33,717 nucleotides of DNA from the NCBI GenBank assembly GCA_007135935.1, contig SLIA01000027.1, positions 1-33,717 of the forward strand, read 5' to 3'. Shown piece by piece: positions 8,120 to 17,329 of the stretch. The position numbers were made by a program, and so were the translations under genes. The stretch's first letter is position 1; each line of letters begins with the position of its first letter. Origin of the DNA: Wenzhouxiangella sp. Its GTDB lineage: Bacteria > Pseudomonadota > Gammaproteobacteria > Xanthomonadales > Wenzhouxiangellaceae. The notes beneath the pieces were generated by a model. It did no database searches and was not told the origin of the DNA. It saw only the letters and a list, made by a program, of their open reading frames with translations.

Positions 8120-8836
8120 ATGTCGACACAGACACTGTTCAGGGAAGATGCCTACCGCACCGAATGCACGGCGCGGGTCGAGGCCGCAGAGAATCAGGGC
8201 GTCGTGCTCGATGCCACCGTGTTCTACCCGCAAGGCGGCGGCCAGCCTGGTGATACGGGTTTGTTGCGCTGGGCAGACGGGGAAGCCAGGGTCGTCGACA
8301 CCCGACACGGTGACGACGGAGCAATCGTTCACCTGCTGGCCGACGACAGTCGGGCACCGGACATCGGCACGGAAGTCACGGCGGTAATCGATTTCGAACG
8401 CCGCCACCGCCTGATGCGCATGCACACCTGCCTCCACCTGCTCTCGGCGGTACTGCCCTACCCCGTCACCGGCGGACAGGTCAGTGACGGCAGCGGGCGG
8501 CTGGACTTCGACCTGCCCGACGCACCGGACAAGGCCGAGGTCGAGCAACGACTCAACGAGCTGATCCGGGCCGATCACCCGGTCGGCTCGCGCTGGATCG
8601 AGGAGGCCGAGCTGGAGGCGAGGCCCGAACTGGTCAAGACGATGTCGGTGCAGCCGCCCAAAGGGGCGGGGCACATCCGCCTGATCGACATCCCCGGCGT
8701 CGACCTGCAACCCTGCGGCGGCACCCATGTCAAGCGCACCGCCGAGATCGGGGCGGTACGAGTGAAGAAGATCGAGAAAAAGGGGCGTCAGAACCGGCGC
8801 GTGAAGCTCGAGTTGCTTGAGCAGACGGCGGACTGA
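8120..8836 (+). CDS. Alanyl-tRNA editing protein, AlaX type
   Basis: The 238-residue product is a free-standing trans-editing domain homologous to the editing domain of alanyl-tRNA synthetase. It hydrolyses Ser or Gly mischarged onto tRNA-Ala. The N-terminal domain carries the FYPQGGGQPGDTG motif (35-47). Zinc and catalytic residues are H102 and H106 (MHTCLHLLSA) and C199/H203 (PCGGTH). Length and the N-terminal extension match the AlaX-M class. A strong ribosome site (GGAGAAGG) precedes ATG 8120. It lies 27 bases after the peptidase gene and probably shares its transcript. A small palindrome (CTGACC-CC-GGTCAG, 8833-8846) spans the stop codon, without a U-tract. Confidence 0.95.
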   Translation: MSTQTLFREDAYRTECTARVEAAENQGVVLDATVFYPQGGGQPGDTGLLRWADGEARVVDTRHGDDGAIVHLLADDSRAPDIGTEVTAVIDFERRHRLMRMHTCLHLLSAVLPYPVTGGQVSDGSGRLDFDLPDAPDKAEVEQRLNELIRADHPVGSRWIEEAELEARPELVKTMSVQPPKGAGHIRLIDIPGVDLQPCGGTHVKRTAEIGAVRVKKIEKKGRQNRRVKLELLEQTAD

Positions 8837-8944
8837 CCCCGGTCAGAATCATTCCCTTGATTCGAACCCTCCGGCAACAGCAAGAGGCGGCTCCTTGCTC
8901 GTTTTCCCGTTTCTCAAGGATAGGTGGAACCGAAATGAAACCCC

Positions 8945-9544
8945 ATGGCGAACTATCCTGAACCCGACATTCGTCCGGCCCGTCCCGCGGATGCTCCGGT
9001 ACTGGCAGGCTTGATGAACGCGGCCGGCGAGGGGCTGCCTGCCTGGCTGTGGTCACGGATGGCCGAACCGGGCGAGGACGCCATGGCCTTCGGCAGCCGG
9101 CGGGTGGCTGGGGAGGACAGCGGCTTCAGCTACCGCAATGCCCATGTCGCCGAGATCAACGGAACGGTCGCCGGCATGCTGCTGGGCTATCGCCTGGACG
9201 ACCCGTACGATCCCGGCGACCTCGAAGAGTTGCCAGCAGTCATCCGGCCTCTGATCGAGCTGGAAGCGCTGGCGCCCGGTTCGTGGTACGTCAACGCAAT
9301 CGCAACGCTGCCCGAGGTGCGCGGCAGGGGCATTGGCTCGCGCCTGATGGGCCTGGCCGAACGGCTTTGCCTGGACTCGGGCGCTGAAGACCTCAGCCTG
9401 ATCGTGGCCCGGGCCAACACCGGGGCAGTCAGGCTCTACGAGCGACTGGGCTTTTGCACCGTGGCAACCCGCCCGCTGGTTTCCTTCCCCGGCTGCGAGC
9501 ACTCGGGCGACTGGGTCCTGATGACCAGGACCCTTAGGCATTGA
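8945..9544 (+). CDS. GNAT family N-acetyltransferase
   Basis: This is a 199-residue acetyl-CoA-dependent N-acetyltransferase. The acetyl-CoA pyrophosphate loop (motif A, VRGRGIGSRLM) is complete, preceded by the beta-4 strand WYVNAIATLPE and followed by the C-terminal RLYERLGF signature. The N-terminus begins with the usual IRPARPADAPVLAGL. The acceptor substrate cannot be told from sequence. It follows the alaX-like gene by 108 bases, so co-transcription is uncertain. ATG 8945 is preferred because an ATG ten bases upstream ends after eight codons. The stop is 12 bases from the stop of the convergent DUF885 gene. Confidence 0.9.
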   Translation: MANYPEPDIRPARPADAPVLAGLMNAAGEGLPAWLWSRMAEPGEDAMAFGSRRVAGEDSGFSYRNAHVAEINGTVAGMLLGYRLDDPYDPGDLEELPAVIRPLIELEALAPGSWYVNAIATLPEVRGRGIGSRLMGLAERLCLDSGAEDLSLIVARANTGAVRLYERLGFCTVATRPLVSFPGCEHSGDWVLMTRTLRH

Positions 9545-9556
9545 ACCGCGAACCAA

Positions 9557-11404
9557 TCAGCCGCGCACGTCCTCGACCCAGTCCATGACGTGAGCTTCGA
9601 GCACATCCAGCGGCACCGCGCCGGTCTCGAGCACGCGGGCGTGGAACTCGCGGATATCGAAATCATCACCCAGCGCCTGTTCGGCCTGTTCGCGGATCTC
9701 GCGGATCTTCAGTTCACCGATCTTGTAGGCCAGCGCCTGCGAGGGAATGGCCATGTAGCGCTCGGCCTCCGACACCGCACGCGCCTCGGCGGCCGGTGAA
9801 TTGGCATACATGTACTCGAGCACGTCCTCGCGCGACCAGCCGTGGTAGTGCAGGCCGGTGTCGACGACCAGGCGAATGGCGCGCCACAGCTCGGCGGCAT
9901 AGGCACCGAAACGCGCGTAGGGGTCGTCGTAGATGCCCATTTCGTGGCCCAGGTATTCGGCGTACAGCCCCCAGCCCTCGACGTAGGCGGTGTAGCTGCC
10001 GAAGCGACGGAAGCGCGGCAGCTCCTCGGTTTCCTGCTGCAGCGCGAGCTGGAAGTGGTGGCCGGGCGCGGCCTCGTGCAAAAACAGCGCCTCCACGCCC
10101 CAGCTCGGGCGGGCACTGAGATCGTAGGTGTTGGCGTAGAAGATGCCGGGCCGAGAGCCATCGGCGGCCGGGCGCTGGTAGGAACCGCCGGCGGCCGATC
10201 GCTCGCGGAACGGCTCGACCGGGCGGATCTCGTAGTCGGCCTCCGGCAGCAGGGTGAAGTATTCCGGCACCACGGCATCGACCACCTCGCGCAGGTCTTC
10301 GTGGGCCTGGATGAGATCTTCAGGCGTGTCGAAGATGAACTGCTCGTCGGTGCGGGTAAATTCGAAGAAGTCGTGCATGTCGCCCTCGAAGCCGACTTCG
10401 TCCATCACCGTACGGATCTCGCCATGGATGCGCTCGACCTCGTCGAGGCCGATCTGGTGAATCTCGTCCGGGCGCAGGTCGGTCGTGGTGGTATTGGCCA
10501 CCAGCCACGCGTACCATTCCTCGCCGCCGGGCAGCGCGTTCATGCCGGCGGTTTCGCGGCCGGCCGGCAGGTATTCGTCGGCCAGGAAATCGCGCAGGCG
10601 CTGTATGGCCGGCACCACGGTTTCGCCGATCAACCGCGGGTAGTCGCCCCGGATGCGATCCAGCTCTTCTTCGCTGGCTTCCTCGAATGCCTCTTCGGCC
10701 GGGCGGTACAACAGGCTGTCGGCGGGGTCTTCGACCAGGTGGGCGTCGAGCTGGTCGATGGTGCGTTCGATGAGGATGGCCGGCTGCACGATGCCGCGCT
10801 CCATGCCCTCGCGCATGTTGGCGATGGCCTGATCGACCCACTCGCTCCATTCGCTCACCCGCTGGCGCCAGGCCACGTAATCGGAAGCATCATTGAATGG
10901 CTGGGCACCGTCGCCCGAGCCGAGCATGACCAGGGTGTTGACCGGGTTGCGGAACTGGTTGATCGGCAACAGGTGGCCGGGATACTCCGCGCCCTCGATG
11001 GCGCGCTCGCGGTCGCTTTCGAACATGCGGTAGCTGAGCAGGTCCTGGCCTTCCAGCCCCTCGCTGCCGATCTCGCGCAGTCGGTCCAGGTGGTCGCGGT
11101 GATGCTCGAGCATGCGCTCGCGGTACGCTTCGCTGAGCGAATTGGGCCAGCGATTCGACCAGCGGTGGTCGCCCATGAAAGTGGCGCGCAGCGGACTGAG
11201 TTCCAGCGAGGCCTCGAAAAACTCCTCGTAGAGCGCGTCGAGCCGCGCCACTCGTTCGCTGACATCGGTATCCGGCTCGCTTACCTCGGGCGCGACCTCG
11301 GCATCCGGCCGCGGCAGCTCCGGTTCATCGCCCACTTCCTGACCGGACTCGCAAGCGGCCAGCAACAGGAAGAGCACCATCAGAAACGGCAGAAATCTCG
11401 ACAT
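9557..11404 (-). CDS. DUF885 family lipoprotein metallopeptidase
   Basis: The product is 615 residues from ATG 11404. The N-terminus MSRFLPFLMVLFLLLAAC is a lipoprotein signal with lipobox LAAC and lipidated Cys18; an Asp/Glu/Pro-rich spacer of about 30 residues follows. The C-terminal third carries the zinc site LFLHEAAPGHHFQ (HExxPGHH form) and the downstream glutamate in YVEGWGLYAEYLG, both diagnostic of DUF885 peptidases. The track begins the frame at 11650, but that would bury the signal sequence; ATG 11419 adds only MDDKP and is possible. DUF885 proteins are thought to be carboxypeptidase-like zinc peptidases; the substrate is not known. It is anchored in the envelope and is a single gene. 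Confidence 0.92.
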   Translation of the reverse strand: MSRFLPFLMVLFLLLAACESGQEVGDEPELPRPDAEVAPEVSEPDTDVSERVARLDALYEEFFEASLELSPLRATFMGDHRWSNRWPNSLSEAYRERMLEHHRDHLDRLREIGSEGLEGQDLLSYRMFESDRERAIEGAEYPGHLLPINQFRNPVNTLVMLGSGDGAQPFNDASDYVAWRQRVSEWSEWVDQAIANMREGMERGIVQPAILIERTIDQLDAHLVEDPADSLLYRPAEEAFEEASEEELDRIRGDYPRLIGETVVPAIQRLRDFLADEYLPAGRETAGMNALPGGEEWYAWLVANTTTTDLRPDEIHQIGLDEVERIHGEIRTVMDEVGFEGDMHDFFEFTRTDEQFIFDTPEDLIQAHEDLREVVDAVVPEYFTLLPEADYEIRPVEPFRERSAAGGSYQRPAADGSRPGIFYANTYDLSARPSWGVEALFLHEAAPGHHFQLALQQETEELPRFRRFGSYTAYVEGWGLYAEYLGHEMGIYDDPYARFGAYAAELWRAIRLVVDTGLHYHGWSREDVLEYMYANSPAAEARAVSEAERYMAIPSQALAYKIGELKIREIREQAEQALGDDFDIREFHARVLETGAVPLDVLEAHVMDWVEDVRG

Positions 11405-11551
11405 CGGCTTGTCATCCATGCAATGGTCAGCCGGAGAGATTAGCATGTTCGGGGAAGGGTCGACCCCCGGCCGCCAGGTGCCCCCCCCTGCCGCGCCTTT
11501 GCGTGAGGTTTTTTCACACAAGACGCCCGGATACGAGAACACGAGGCAAAC

Positions 11552-11728
11552 ATGGACAGCTACCCGTTTCCCTGCCCCTGGTGCAACGAGCCCAACGAAC
11601 TTCTGGTCGACCCTGGCGAACTGGGCCAGCAGGTGGTGGTCGACTGCCACGTCTGCTGCCGGCCGATCGAGATACTGCTACCCGATGACCCCGATGGCGA
11701 ACCCGAGGTCCGCGGCGAAGGCCGGTAA
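11552..11728 (+). CDS. CPXCG motif-containing cysteine-rich protein
   Basis: This 58-residue ORF is too short for the supplied track. It has two Cys pairs, C8-x2-C11 (PCPWCNE) and C32-x2-C35-C36 (DCHVCCRPIEI), which match the small zinc-ribbon CPXCG family conserved in gammaproteobacteria. The middle segment VDPGELGQQVVVDC is also typical. The first motif reads CPWCN here, so the name-giving Gly is Asn. A good ribosome site (GAGG) lies eight bases before the ATG. It is a single gene, divergent from the DUF885 gene and convergent with metF (stop 22 bases away). Function is unknown; zinc binding is inferred. Confidence 0.88.
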   Translation: MDSYPFPCPWCNEPNELLVDPGELGQQVVVDCHVCCRPIEILLPDDPDGEPEVRGEGR

Positions 11729-11750
11729 CGTCTGGTGATGGTCGGCCGGG

Positions 11751-12623
11751 TCAGGAGGCCGTTGCCGCCCGGGCCGGCCGATCGAGCCCCAGGTTGCGGC
11801 ACACCGCCAGGGTGGCGCGGGCGCGATTGAGGGTGTAGAAGTGCAGTCCCGGTACACCACCGTCAAGCAATCGCCGGCACAGCTCGGTTACCACCTCCTC
11901 GCCGAAGGACACGATCGATTCGCGGTCGCCGACGTCATCCCAGGCCTTGAGCCGCTTGGCAATCCAGAGGGGAATCTCGGCACCGCACATCTGCGAAAAA
12001 CGCGCCAGGCCGGTGTAATTGGTGATCGGCATGATACCGGGGACGATGGGAATGTCCACGCCCAGCGAGCGTGCCTCGTCGACGAAGCGGAAGTAACTCT
12101 CGGCACTGAAGAAGTACTGGGTGATGGCACCGTCGGCACCGGCGGCCACCTTCGCCTGAAAGTTTCTCAGGTCGTCGGCGGGCGTTCGGGACTCGGGATG
12201 GTGTTCGGGGTAGCAGGCCACCTCGATATAAAAGGCATCGCCGTAGCGCTCACGAATGAAGCGAACCAGGTCGACGGCATAGGGAAAGACCCCGGCACCG
12301 CTGCCCGAGGGCCGGTCGCCGCGCAACACCACCAGGCGCTTGATGCCGTGCGAATGGTAATCGTCGAGCAGAGCCACGATGTCCTCATCGCTCTCGGCCA
12401 TGCACGAGATATGCGGCGCCGCCTCGATACCGGTGGCCTCGCCGATTCCGAACACGATCTCGCGTGTGCGATCACGGGTCGAACCGCCGGCACCGAACGT
12501 CACCGACATGTAGGCCGGCGACAAGGCCGCCAGCCGATCGCGCGCCCGCTCGAAACTCCCCCGCTGCTCGGCACTGCGCGGGGGGAAGAATTCGAAGCTA
12601 AGCTGCGGGGTGGGATCTGACAT
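11751..12623 (-). CDS. metF: Methylenetetrahydrofolate reductase
   Basis: This 290-residue FAD enzyme reduces 5,10-methylene-THF to 5-methyl-THF, the methyl donor for methionine synthesis. Length matches E. coli MetF (296). Visible family blocks are LSFEFFPPRS (catalytic Glu region), SVTFGAGGSTRDRT, HISCM, LVVLRGDRPSG, AAGADGAITQYFF and VPGIMPITNY. The track starts at GTG 12626; ATG 12623 directly after it is the better start. It is the last gene of a same-strand series metK-ahcY-metF, 120 bases downstream of ahcY. Most of that gap is the heptad inverted repeat, which could limit read-through into metF. Confidence 0.96.
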   Translation of the reverse strand: MSDPTPQLSFEFFPPRSAEQRGSFERARDRLAALSPAYMSVTFGAGGSTRDRTREIVFGIGEATGIEAAPHISCMAESDEDIVALLDDYHSHGIKRLVVLRGDRPSGSGAGVFPYAVDLVRFIRERYGDAFYIEVACYPEHHPESRTPADDLRNFQAKVAAGADGAITQYFFSAESYFRFVDEARSLGVDIPIVPGIMPITNYTGLARFSQMCGAEIPLWIAKRLKAWDDVGDRESIVSFGEEVVTELCRRLLDGGVPGLHFYTLNRARATLAVCRNLGLDRPARAATAS

Positions 12624-12669
12624 CACGGCTTCAACCGGTCAGTGGGGGCCAGGGTCACGCTTTGCTGTG

Positions 12670-12742
12670 GGTGAAAGGTAAAAGGGAAAAGACCAGAAGT
12701 TAGCCGCCGCGGCAGCCTTCCTTTCACCTTTCACCTTTCACC
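12670..12742. repeat. Heptad-repeat inverted element A (ahcY-metF gap)
   Basis: The left arm (12670-12691, GGTGAAAGGTAAAAGGGAAA...) and right arm (12716-12742, three copies of CCTTTCA ending CC) are complementary at about 19 of 22 positions. The unit is the heptamer GGTGAAA and its complement. About 24 bases separate the arms. The right arm ends one base before the ahcY stop codon. It could form a long hairpin in the ahcY-metF transcript. There is no terminal U-tract, so terminator function is unproven. It belongs to the same class as the elements at 17226, 30144 and, without inversion, 15579. Confidence 0.8.
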
Positions 12743-12743
12743 A

Positions 12744-14204
<1,461 letters not shown>

Positions 14205-14285
14205 GGTTGAATTCCTGTTTGCTTGCTCAATTGATCAAAGGATAGGGTGTCTTGCGGCCATGCCGGCCGGGGATGCATCTCTCCC
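14205..14285 (-). promoter_or_regulatory. metK-ahcY spacer with candidate operators
   Basis: Read on the minus strand, this gap holds GATGCATC (plus 14272-14279, within GGATGCATCT), a hairpin CGGCC-GGCAT-GGCCG just after it, and a perfect palindrome TTGATCAA (14231-14238) about 27 bases before the ahcY ATG. The 10-mer GGATGCATCT occurs again upstream of metK (15563-15572). These are possible binding sites for a SAM-cycle regulator; no regulator gene lies in the window. Confidence 0.3.
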
Positions 14286-15503
14286 CTACAGGCCCGCGGC
14301 CTCGCGCAGGGCATCGGCCTTGTCGGTCTTCTCCCAGCTAAAGGACGTGAAGTAGTCGGTCGTCTCCTTGCCCTCACGCACCACCCGGGCCGACATTTCC
14401 TCGGGATGACGCCCGAAATGCCCATGCGTGGCGGTCATGCGATACATCGGATGCAACAGGTCCAGGTGCTTGAGAATGCCATACGGCCTGAGATCGAAAT
14501 GTTCGCGAATCAGCTGCTCGATCTTTTCCTCCGGGATATGGTTGGTGCCGAAGGTGGTCACCGAAATCGAGGTCGGCTTGGCCACACCGATGGCGTAGCT
14601 GACCTGGAGCTCGCACTTGTCGGCCAGGCCGGCGGCGACCACGTTCTTGGCCACGTAGCGCGCGGCATAGGTGGCCGAACGGTCGACCTTGGATGGATCC
14701 TTGCCGGAAAAGGCACCGCCACCGTGACGCGCCATCCCGCCATAGGTATCGACGATGATCTTGCGCCCGGTCAGACCGGCATCGCCGACCGGACCGCCGA
14801 TGACGAACTTGCCGGTCGGGTTGATGTGATAGTGGGTATCCGCGTGCAGCCATTCGGCCGGCAGGACGGGCTCGATGATGTGCTTGCGCACGCCGGCACG
14901 GATTTCTTCCAGATCAATGCCCTCGTCATGCTGGGTCGACAACACCACCGCGTCGATGGCGGTCGGCTTGCCGTCGACGTAGCGCAGCGTCACCTGGCTT
15001 TTGGCATCCGGCCGCAGCCAGGGCAGCGGGTTGTCCTTGCGCTTGCGCAGGCGGGTCTGCTGCTCGACCAGGCGGTGAGCGAAGTAGATCGGCGCCGGCA
15101 TCAGCTCCGGCGTCTCGTTGGCCGCATAGCCGAACATCAACCCCTGGTCGCCCGCACCCTGGTTCTCCGGAATCCCGCGATCCACGCCCATGGCGATATC
15201 CGGCGACTGCTTGCCGATCATGTTGATCACCGAGCAGGTGTGCCCGTCGAAGCCGACATCGGATGAATCGTAGCCGACCTCCACCACCACGTTGCGAATC
15301 AGGCTCTCCAGATCGACCCAGGCAGACGTCGAAATCTCCCCACCGACGATGACCGCTCCAGTCTTGATAAAGGTCTCGCAGGCCACCCGCGCATGGGGAT
15401 CCTGGGCAAGGATGGCATCGAGCACGGCATCGGAGATCTGGTCGGCCAGCTTGTCCGGATGCCCCTCGGAGACGGATTCGGAAGTGAACAGGTAAGAACT
15501 CAT
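14286..15503 (-). CDS. metK: S-adenosylmethionine synthetase
   Basis: The 405-residue enzyme makes SAM from ATP and methionine. The family start [22 protein letters not shown] is clear, with the ATP-binding GHPDK at 14-18. [41 protein letters not shown] and [17 protein letters not shown] (phosphate loop) are all intact. The track extends the frame to 15623 through the repeat array; ATG 15503 is the conserved start. A TAGAAT box (plus-strand 15542-15547) lies about 40 bases upstream and may be its -10. It is the first gene of metK-ahcY-metF. The upstream gap is shared with divergent cls and filled by tandem arrays. Confidence 0.97.
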   Translation of the reverse strand: MSSYLFTSESVSEGHPDKLADQISDAVLDAILAQDPHARVACETFIKTGAVIVGGEISTSAWVDLESLIRNVVVEVGYDSSDVGFDGHTCSVINMIGKQSPDIAMGVDRGIPENQGAGDQGLMFGYAANETPELMPAPIYFAHRLVEQQTRLRKRKDNPLPWLRPDAKSQVTLRYVDGKPTAIDAVVLSTQHDEGIDLEEIRAGVRKHIIEPVLPAEWLHADTHYHINPTGKFVIGGPVGDAGLTGRKIIVDTYGGMARHGGGAFSGKDPSKVDRSATYAARYVAKNVVAAGLADKCELQVSYAIGVAKPTSISVTTFGTNHIPEEKIEQLIREHFDLRPYGILKHLDLLHPMYRMTATHGHFGRHPEEMSARVVREGKETTDYFTSFSWEKTDKADALREAAGL

Positions 15504-15535
15504 TGCGGAGTGTATCTCTTGATCGGGATAGAAAG

Positions 15536-15576
15536 ATATGCATTCTAGCGCAGATGACGTGAGGATGCATCTGGGG
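15536..15576 (-). promoter_or_regulatory. Candidate metK promoter region
   Basis: On the minus strand TAGAAT (plus 15542-15547) fits a -10 box. The matching -35 is poor. The 10-mer GGATGCATCT (15563-15572), shared with the metK-ahcY spacer, lies at about -35 to -25, a position where a repressor or activator could act. Evidence is sequence matching only. Confidence 0.35.
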
Positions 15577-15578
15577 AC

Positions 15579-15719
15579 GGGTGAATGGGTGAATGGGTGA
15601 ATGGGTGAATGGGTGAGGCTCAAGGCTCAAGGCTCAAGGGACTAGGGACTAGGGACAAGAGGAGAAGAGGAGAAAGACCAAACGAACAAACGAACAAACG
15701 AACAAACGAACAAACGAAC
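15579..15719. repeat. Composite tandem-array locus B (metK-cls divergent gap), with G-quadruplex motif
   Basis: Five tandem arrays lie end to end: GGGTGAAT four full copies plus GGGTGA (15579-15616); GGCTCAA three copies (15617-15637); GGGACTA two copies plus GGGAC (15638-15656); AAGAGGAG two copies plus AAAG (15657-15676); and CAAACGAA five copies (15679-15718). Periods are 7 or 8. The first array has five GGG runs spaced exactly 8 apart (loops TGAAT), a canonical intramolecular G-quadruplex motif on the plus strand. The third adds three GGG runs with 4-base loops. The arrays lie in the only gap between the divergent metK and cls genes, so copy-number change would alter the distance between their control regions. 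Confidence 0.92.
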
Positions 15720-15787
15720 CACCCCCAACCGAATCGGGTTGCAACCGCACGCCGGGCAACCGACACTGCGGGCTGGTAACGAGGGTT

Positions 15788-17227
15788 GTGGCGACTTTGG
15801 ATCCGGGCTTTCAGACGCTGGTGATTCTGTTGTTCCATGCGGTGCTGGCGCCGGCGACGGCGTTGCATGCGCTGTTGTACAAGCGCGATCCGCGTGCGGC
15901 GTTCGGGTGGATCGCGGTATGCGTGCTCGCACCGGTGGCCGGGCCGGTGATCTACCTGTTCTTCGGGCTCAATCGCGCCCGTGGCAAGGCCCAGCGGCTG
16001 GGGCTGGGCGATCTTCAGATCGGCTACGAGCGTGGCCGGATGATCGAGCACAACCATCCACTGCCCCGTCAGATTCGGGACGACTATCGCGACCTGGCTC
16101 GCATCGGCCAGGCACTCAGCCGCCATGAGTTGGCCTGCGACAACCGGGTCGAACAACTGGTCGATGGCGAACAGGCCTACCCGGCCATGCTCGAAGCCAT
16201 CGCCGAGGCTGAAAGCCACATCCTGCTGACGACCTACATCCTCGACAACGACCGCACCGGCCAGGCCTTCCGCGAAGCACTGGTCGCGGCCGCGGCACGC
16301 GGGGTGGATGTGCGCGTGATGATCGACGGCTTCGGCGAGTGGTACTCCATCCCGCGCGCCAGCCGGGCCCTGCAGCGCGCCGGAATTCGGGTCGCCCGCT
16401 TCCTGCCCCCTCGCTTGTTGCCGCCCTCCCTGTCGATCAACATGCGCAACCACCACAAGATCCTGGTCGTGGACGACCGGATCGGGTTTACCGGCGGCAT
16501 GAACATCAGCGATCGCCACCTTGTCGACGCCCCCGACAACCGCAACCGCACGAAGGACATGCACTTCCAGCTCGAGGGGCCGGTCGTGCTGCAACTGCGT
16601 CGGGAATTTCTGCGCATCTGGGAATTCTCCACCGGCACCACGGATGAACCACCGCTCGGCCAGCCGTCAACAGCCGGTGAACTGGCCTGCCGCACGGTTA
16701 CCGATGGTCCCGACGAGGATCTCGACCGCCTCAACATGCTGCTGACCGCCGCGATCGCCACCGCCCGGTCCACGGTGCGCATCATGACGCCCTACTTCCT
16801 GCCGTCTCGCGAACTGATCGGCGCCATCCAGGCCGCCGCCGTGCGCGGCGTGAAGGTGCAGATCGTGCTGCCGGAGGTCAACAACCTGCCCTATATCCAC
16901 TGGGCCACGCGCAACATGTTGTGGGAGATCCTCATGCGCGGCGTCCAGGTGCATTACCAGCCCGCGCCCTTCAACCACGCCAAGCTGTTCGTCATCGACG
17001 GCTACTACAGCCTGATCGGCTCGACCAACTGGGATCCGCGCAGCCTGCGACTCAACTTCGAGCTGCAAGTCGAAGTCTACGGCGAAGACTTCGCCGCCAG
17101 CCTGATCGACTACATCGACCGCGCCGCCCATGCCGGCCGCGAGGTCACGCTGGAAGAAGTCGACGGCCGCGGCATGCTGGTGCGGTTTCGGGACGCGTTG
17201 TGCTGGTTGTTTTCGCCGTATCTTTAG
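15788..17227 (+). CDS. cls: Cardiolipin synthase (phospholipase D family)
   Basis: This 479-residue membrane enzyme joins phosphatidylglycerol molecules, or PG and PE depending on type, to make cardiolipin. Two N-terminal membrane helices (about 8-30 and 41-60, PLDc_N region) precede two HKD catalytic motifs: H222-x-K224-x4-D229 (NHHKILVVDD) and H397-x-K399-x4-D404 (NHAKLFVIDG). Each has its downstream GGMNISD or GSTNWD box. The length fits ClsA-type enzymes. The start is GTG 15788, supported by GAGGG five bases upstream; no ATG fits. Any promoter must lie within or just after tandem-array locus B. The gene ends at heptad element C. Mechanistic type (ClsA versus ClsC) is not decided. Confidence 0.94.
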   Translation: MATLDPGFQTLVILLFHAVLAPATALHALLYKRDPRAAFGWIAVCVLAPVAGPVIYLFFGLNRARGKAQRLGLGDLQIGYERGRMIEHNHPLPRQIRDDYRDLARIGQALSRHELACDNRVEQLVDGEQAYPAMLEAIAEAESHILLTTYILDNDRTGQAFREALVAAAARGVDVRVMIDGFGEWYSIPRASRALQRAGIRVARFLPPRLLPPSLSINMRNHHKILVVDDRIGFTGGMNISDRHLVDAPDNRNRTKDMHFQLEGPVVLQLRREFLRIWEFSTGTTDEPPLGQPSTAGELACRTVTDGPDEDLDRLNMLLTAAIATARSTVRIMTPYFLPSRELIGAIQAAAVRGVKVQIVLPEVNNLPYIHWATRNMLWEILMRGVQVHYQPAPFNHAKLFVIDGYYSLIGSTNWDPRSLRLNFELQVEVYGEDFAASLIDYIDRAAHAGREVTLEEVDGRGMLVRFRDALCWLFSPYL

Positions 17228-17322
17228 GAAAGGTTTCAGGGTTCAGGGGTCCGCATCAGCATCGGGTTGTGGGATACGGGAGATCTTTTCCTGAAACCTG
17301 AACCCTGAAACCTGAAAGCTTT
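17226..17322. repeat. Heptad-repeat inverted element C (cls / AAA ATPase convergent gap)
   Basis: AGGTTTCAGGGTTCAGG (17231-17247) is perfectly complementary to 17297-17313, a 17-bp stem with a 49-base loop. Both arms are built of 7-base units; the right arm has four (CCTGAAA, CCTGAAC, CCTGAAA, CCTGAAA, starting at 17290). The element begins at the cls stop codon and ends 8 bases before the ATPase stop, so it fills the convergent gap. A bidirectional transcription end or mRNA-stabilising hairpin is plausible; there is no clear U-tract. Confidence 0.88.
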
Positions 17323-17329
17323 AAGTGTC

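Noticed and set aside
8833-8846. CTGACC-CC-GGTCAG palindrome as a terminator of alaX
   Set aside because: Loop of two bases, overlap with the stop codon and no U-tract; too weak for a separate feature.
9842-11443. 533-residue plus-strand ORF
   Set aside because: It is antisense to the well-supported DUF885 peptidase and has no recognisable domain; GC-rich codon use leaves the opposite frame open. The same applies to 12756-14210, 1586-2821, 20807-22429, 23095-24405, 25198-26733 and 28299-29396.
15504-15623. Extended metK start reading through the repeat array
   Set aside because: The conserved MetK N-terminus begins at 15503; the extension is translated tandem repeat.
15579-15719. CRISPR-like array
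   Set aside because: Units are 7-8 bases, directly joined, with no spacers and no cas genes nearby.
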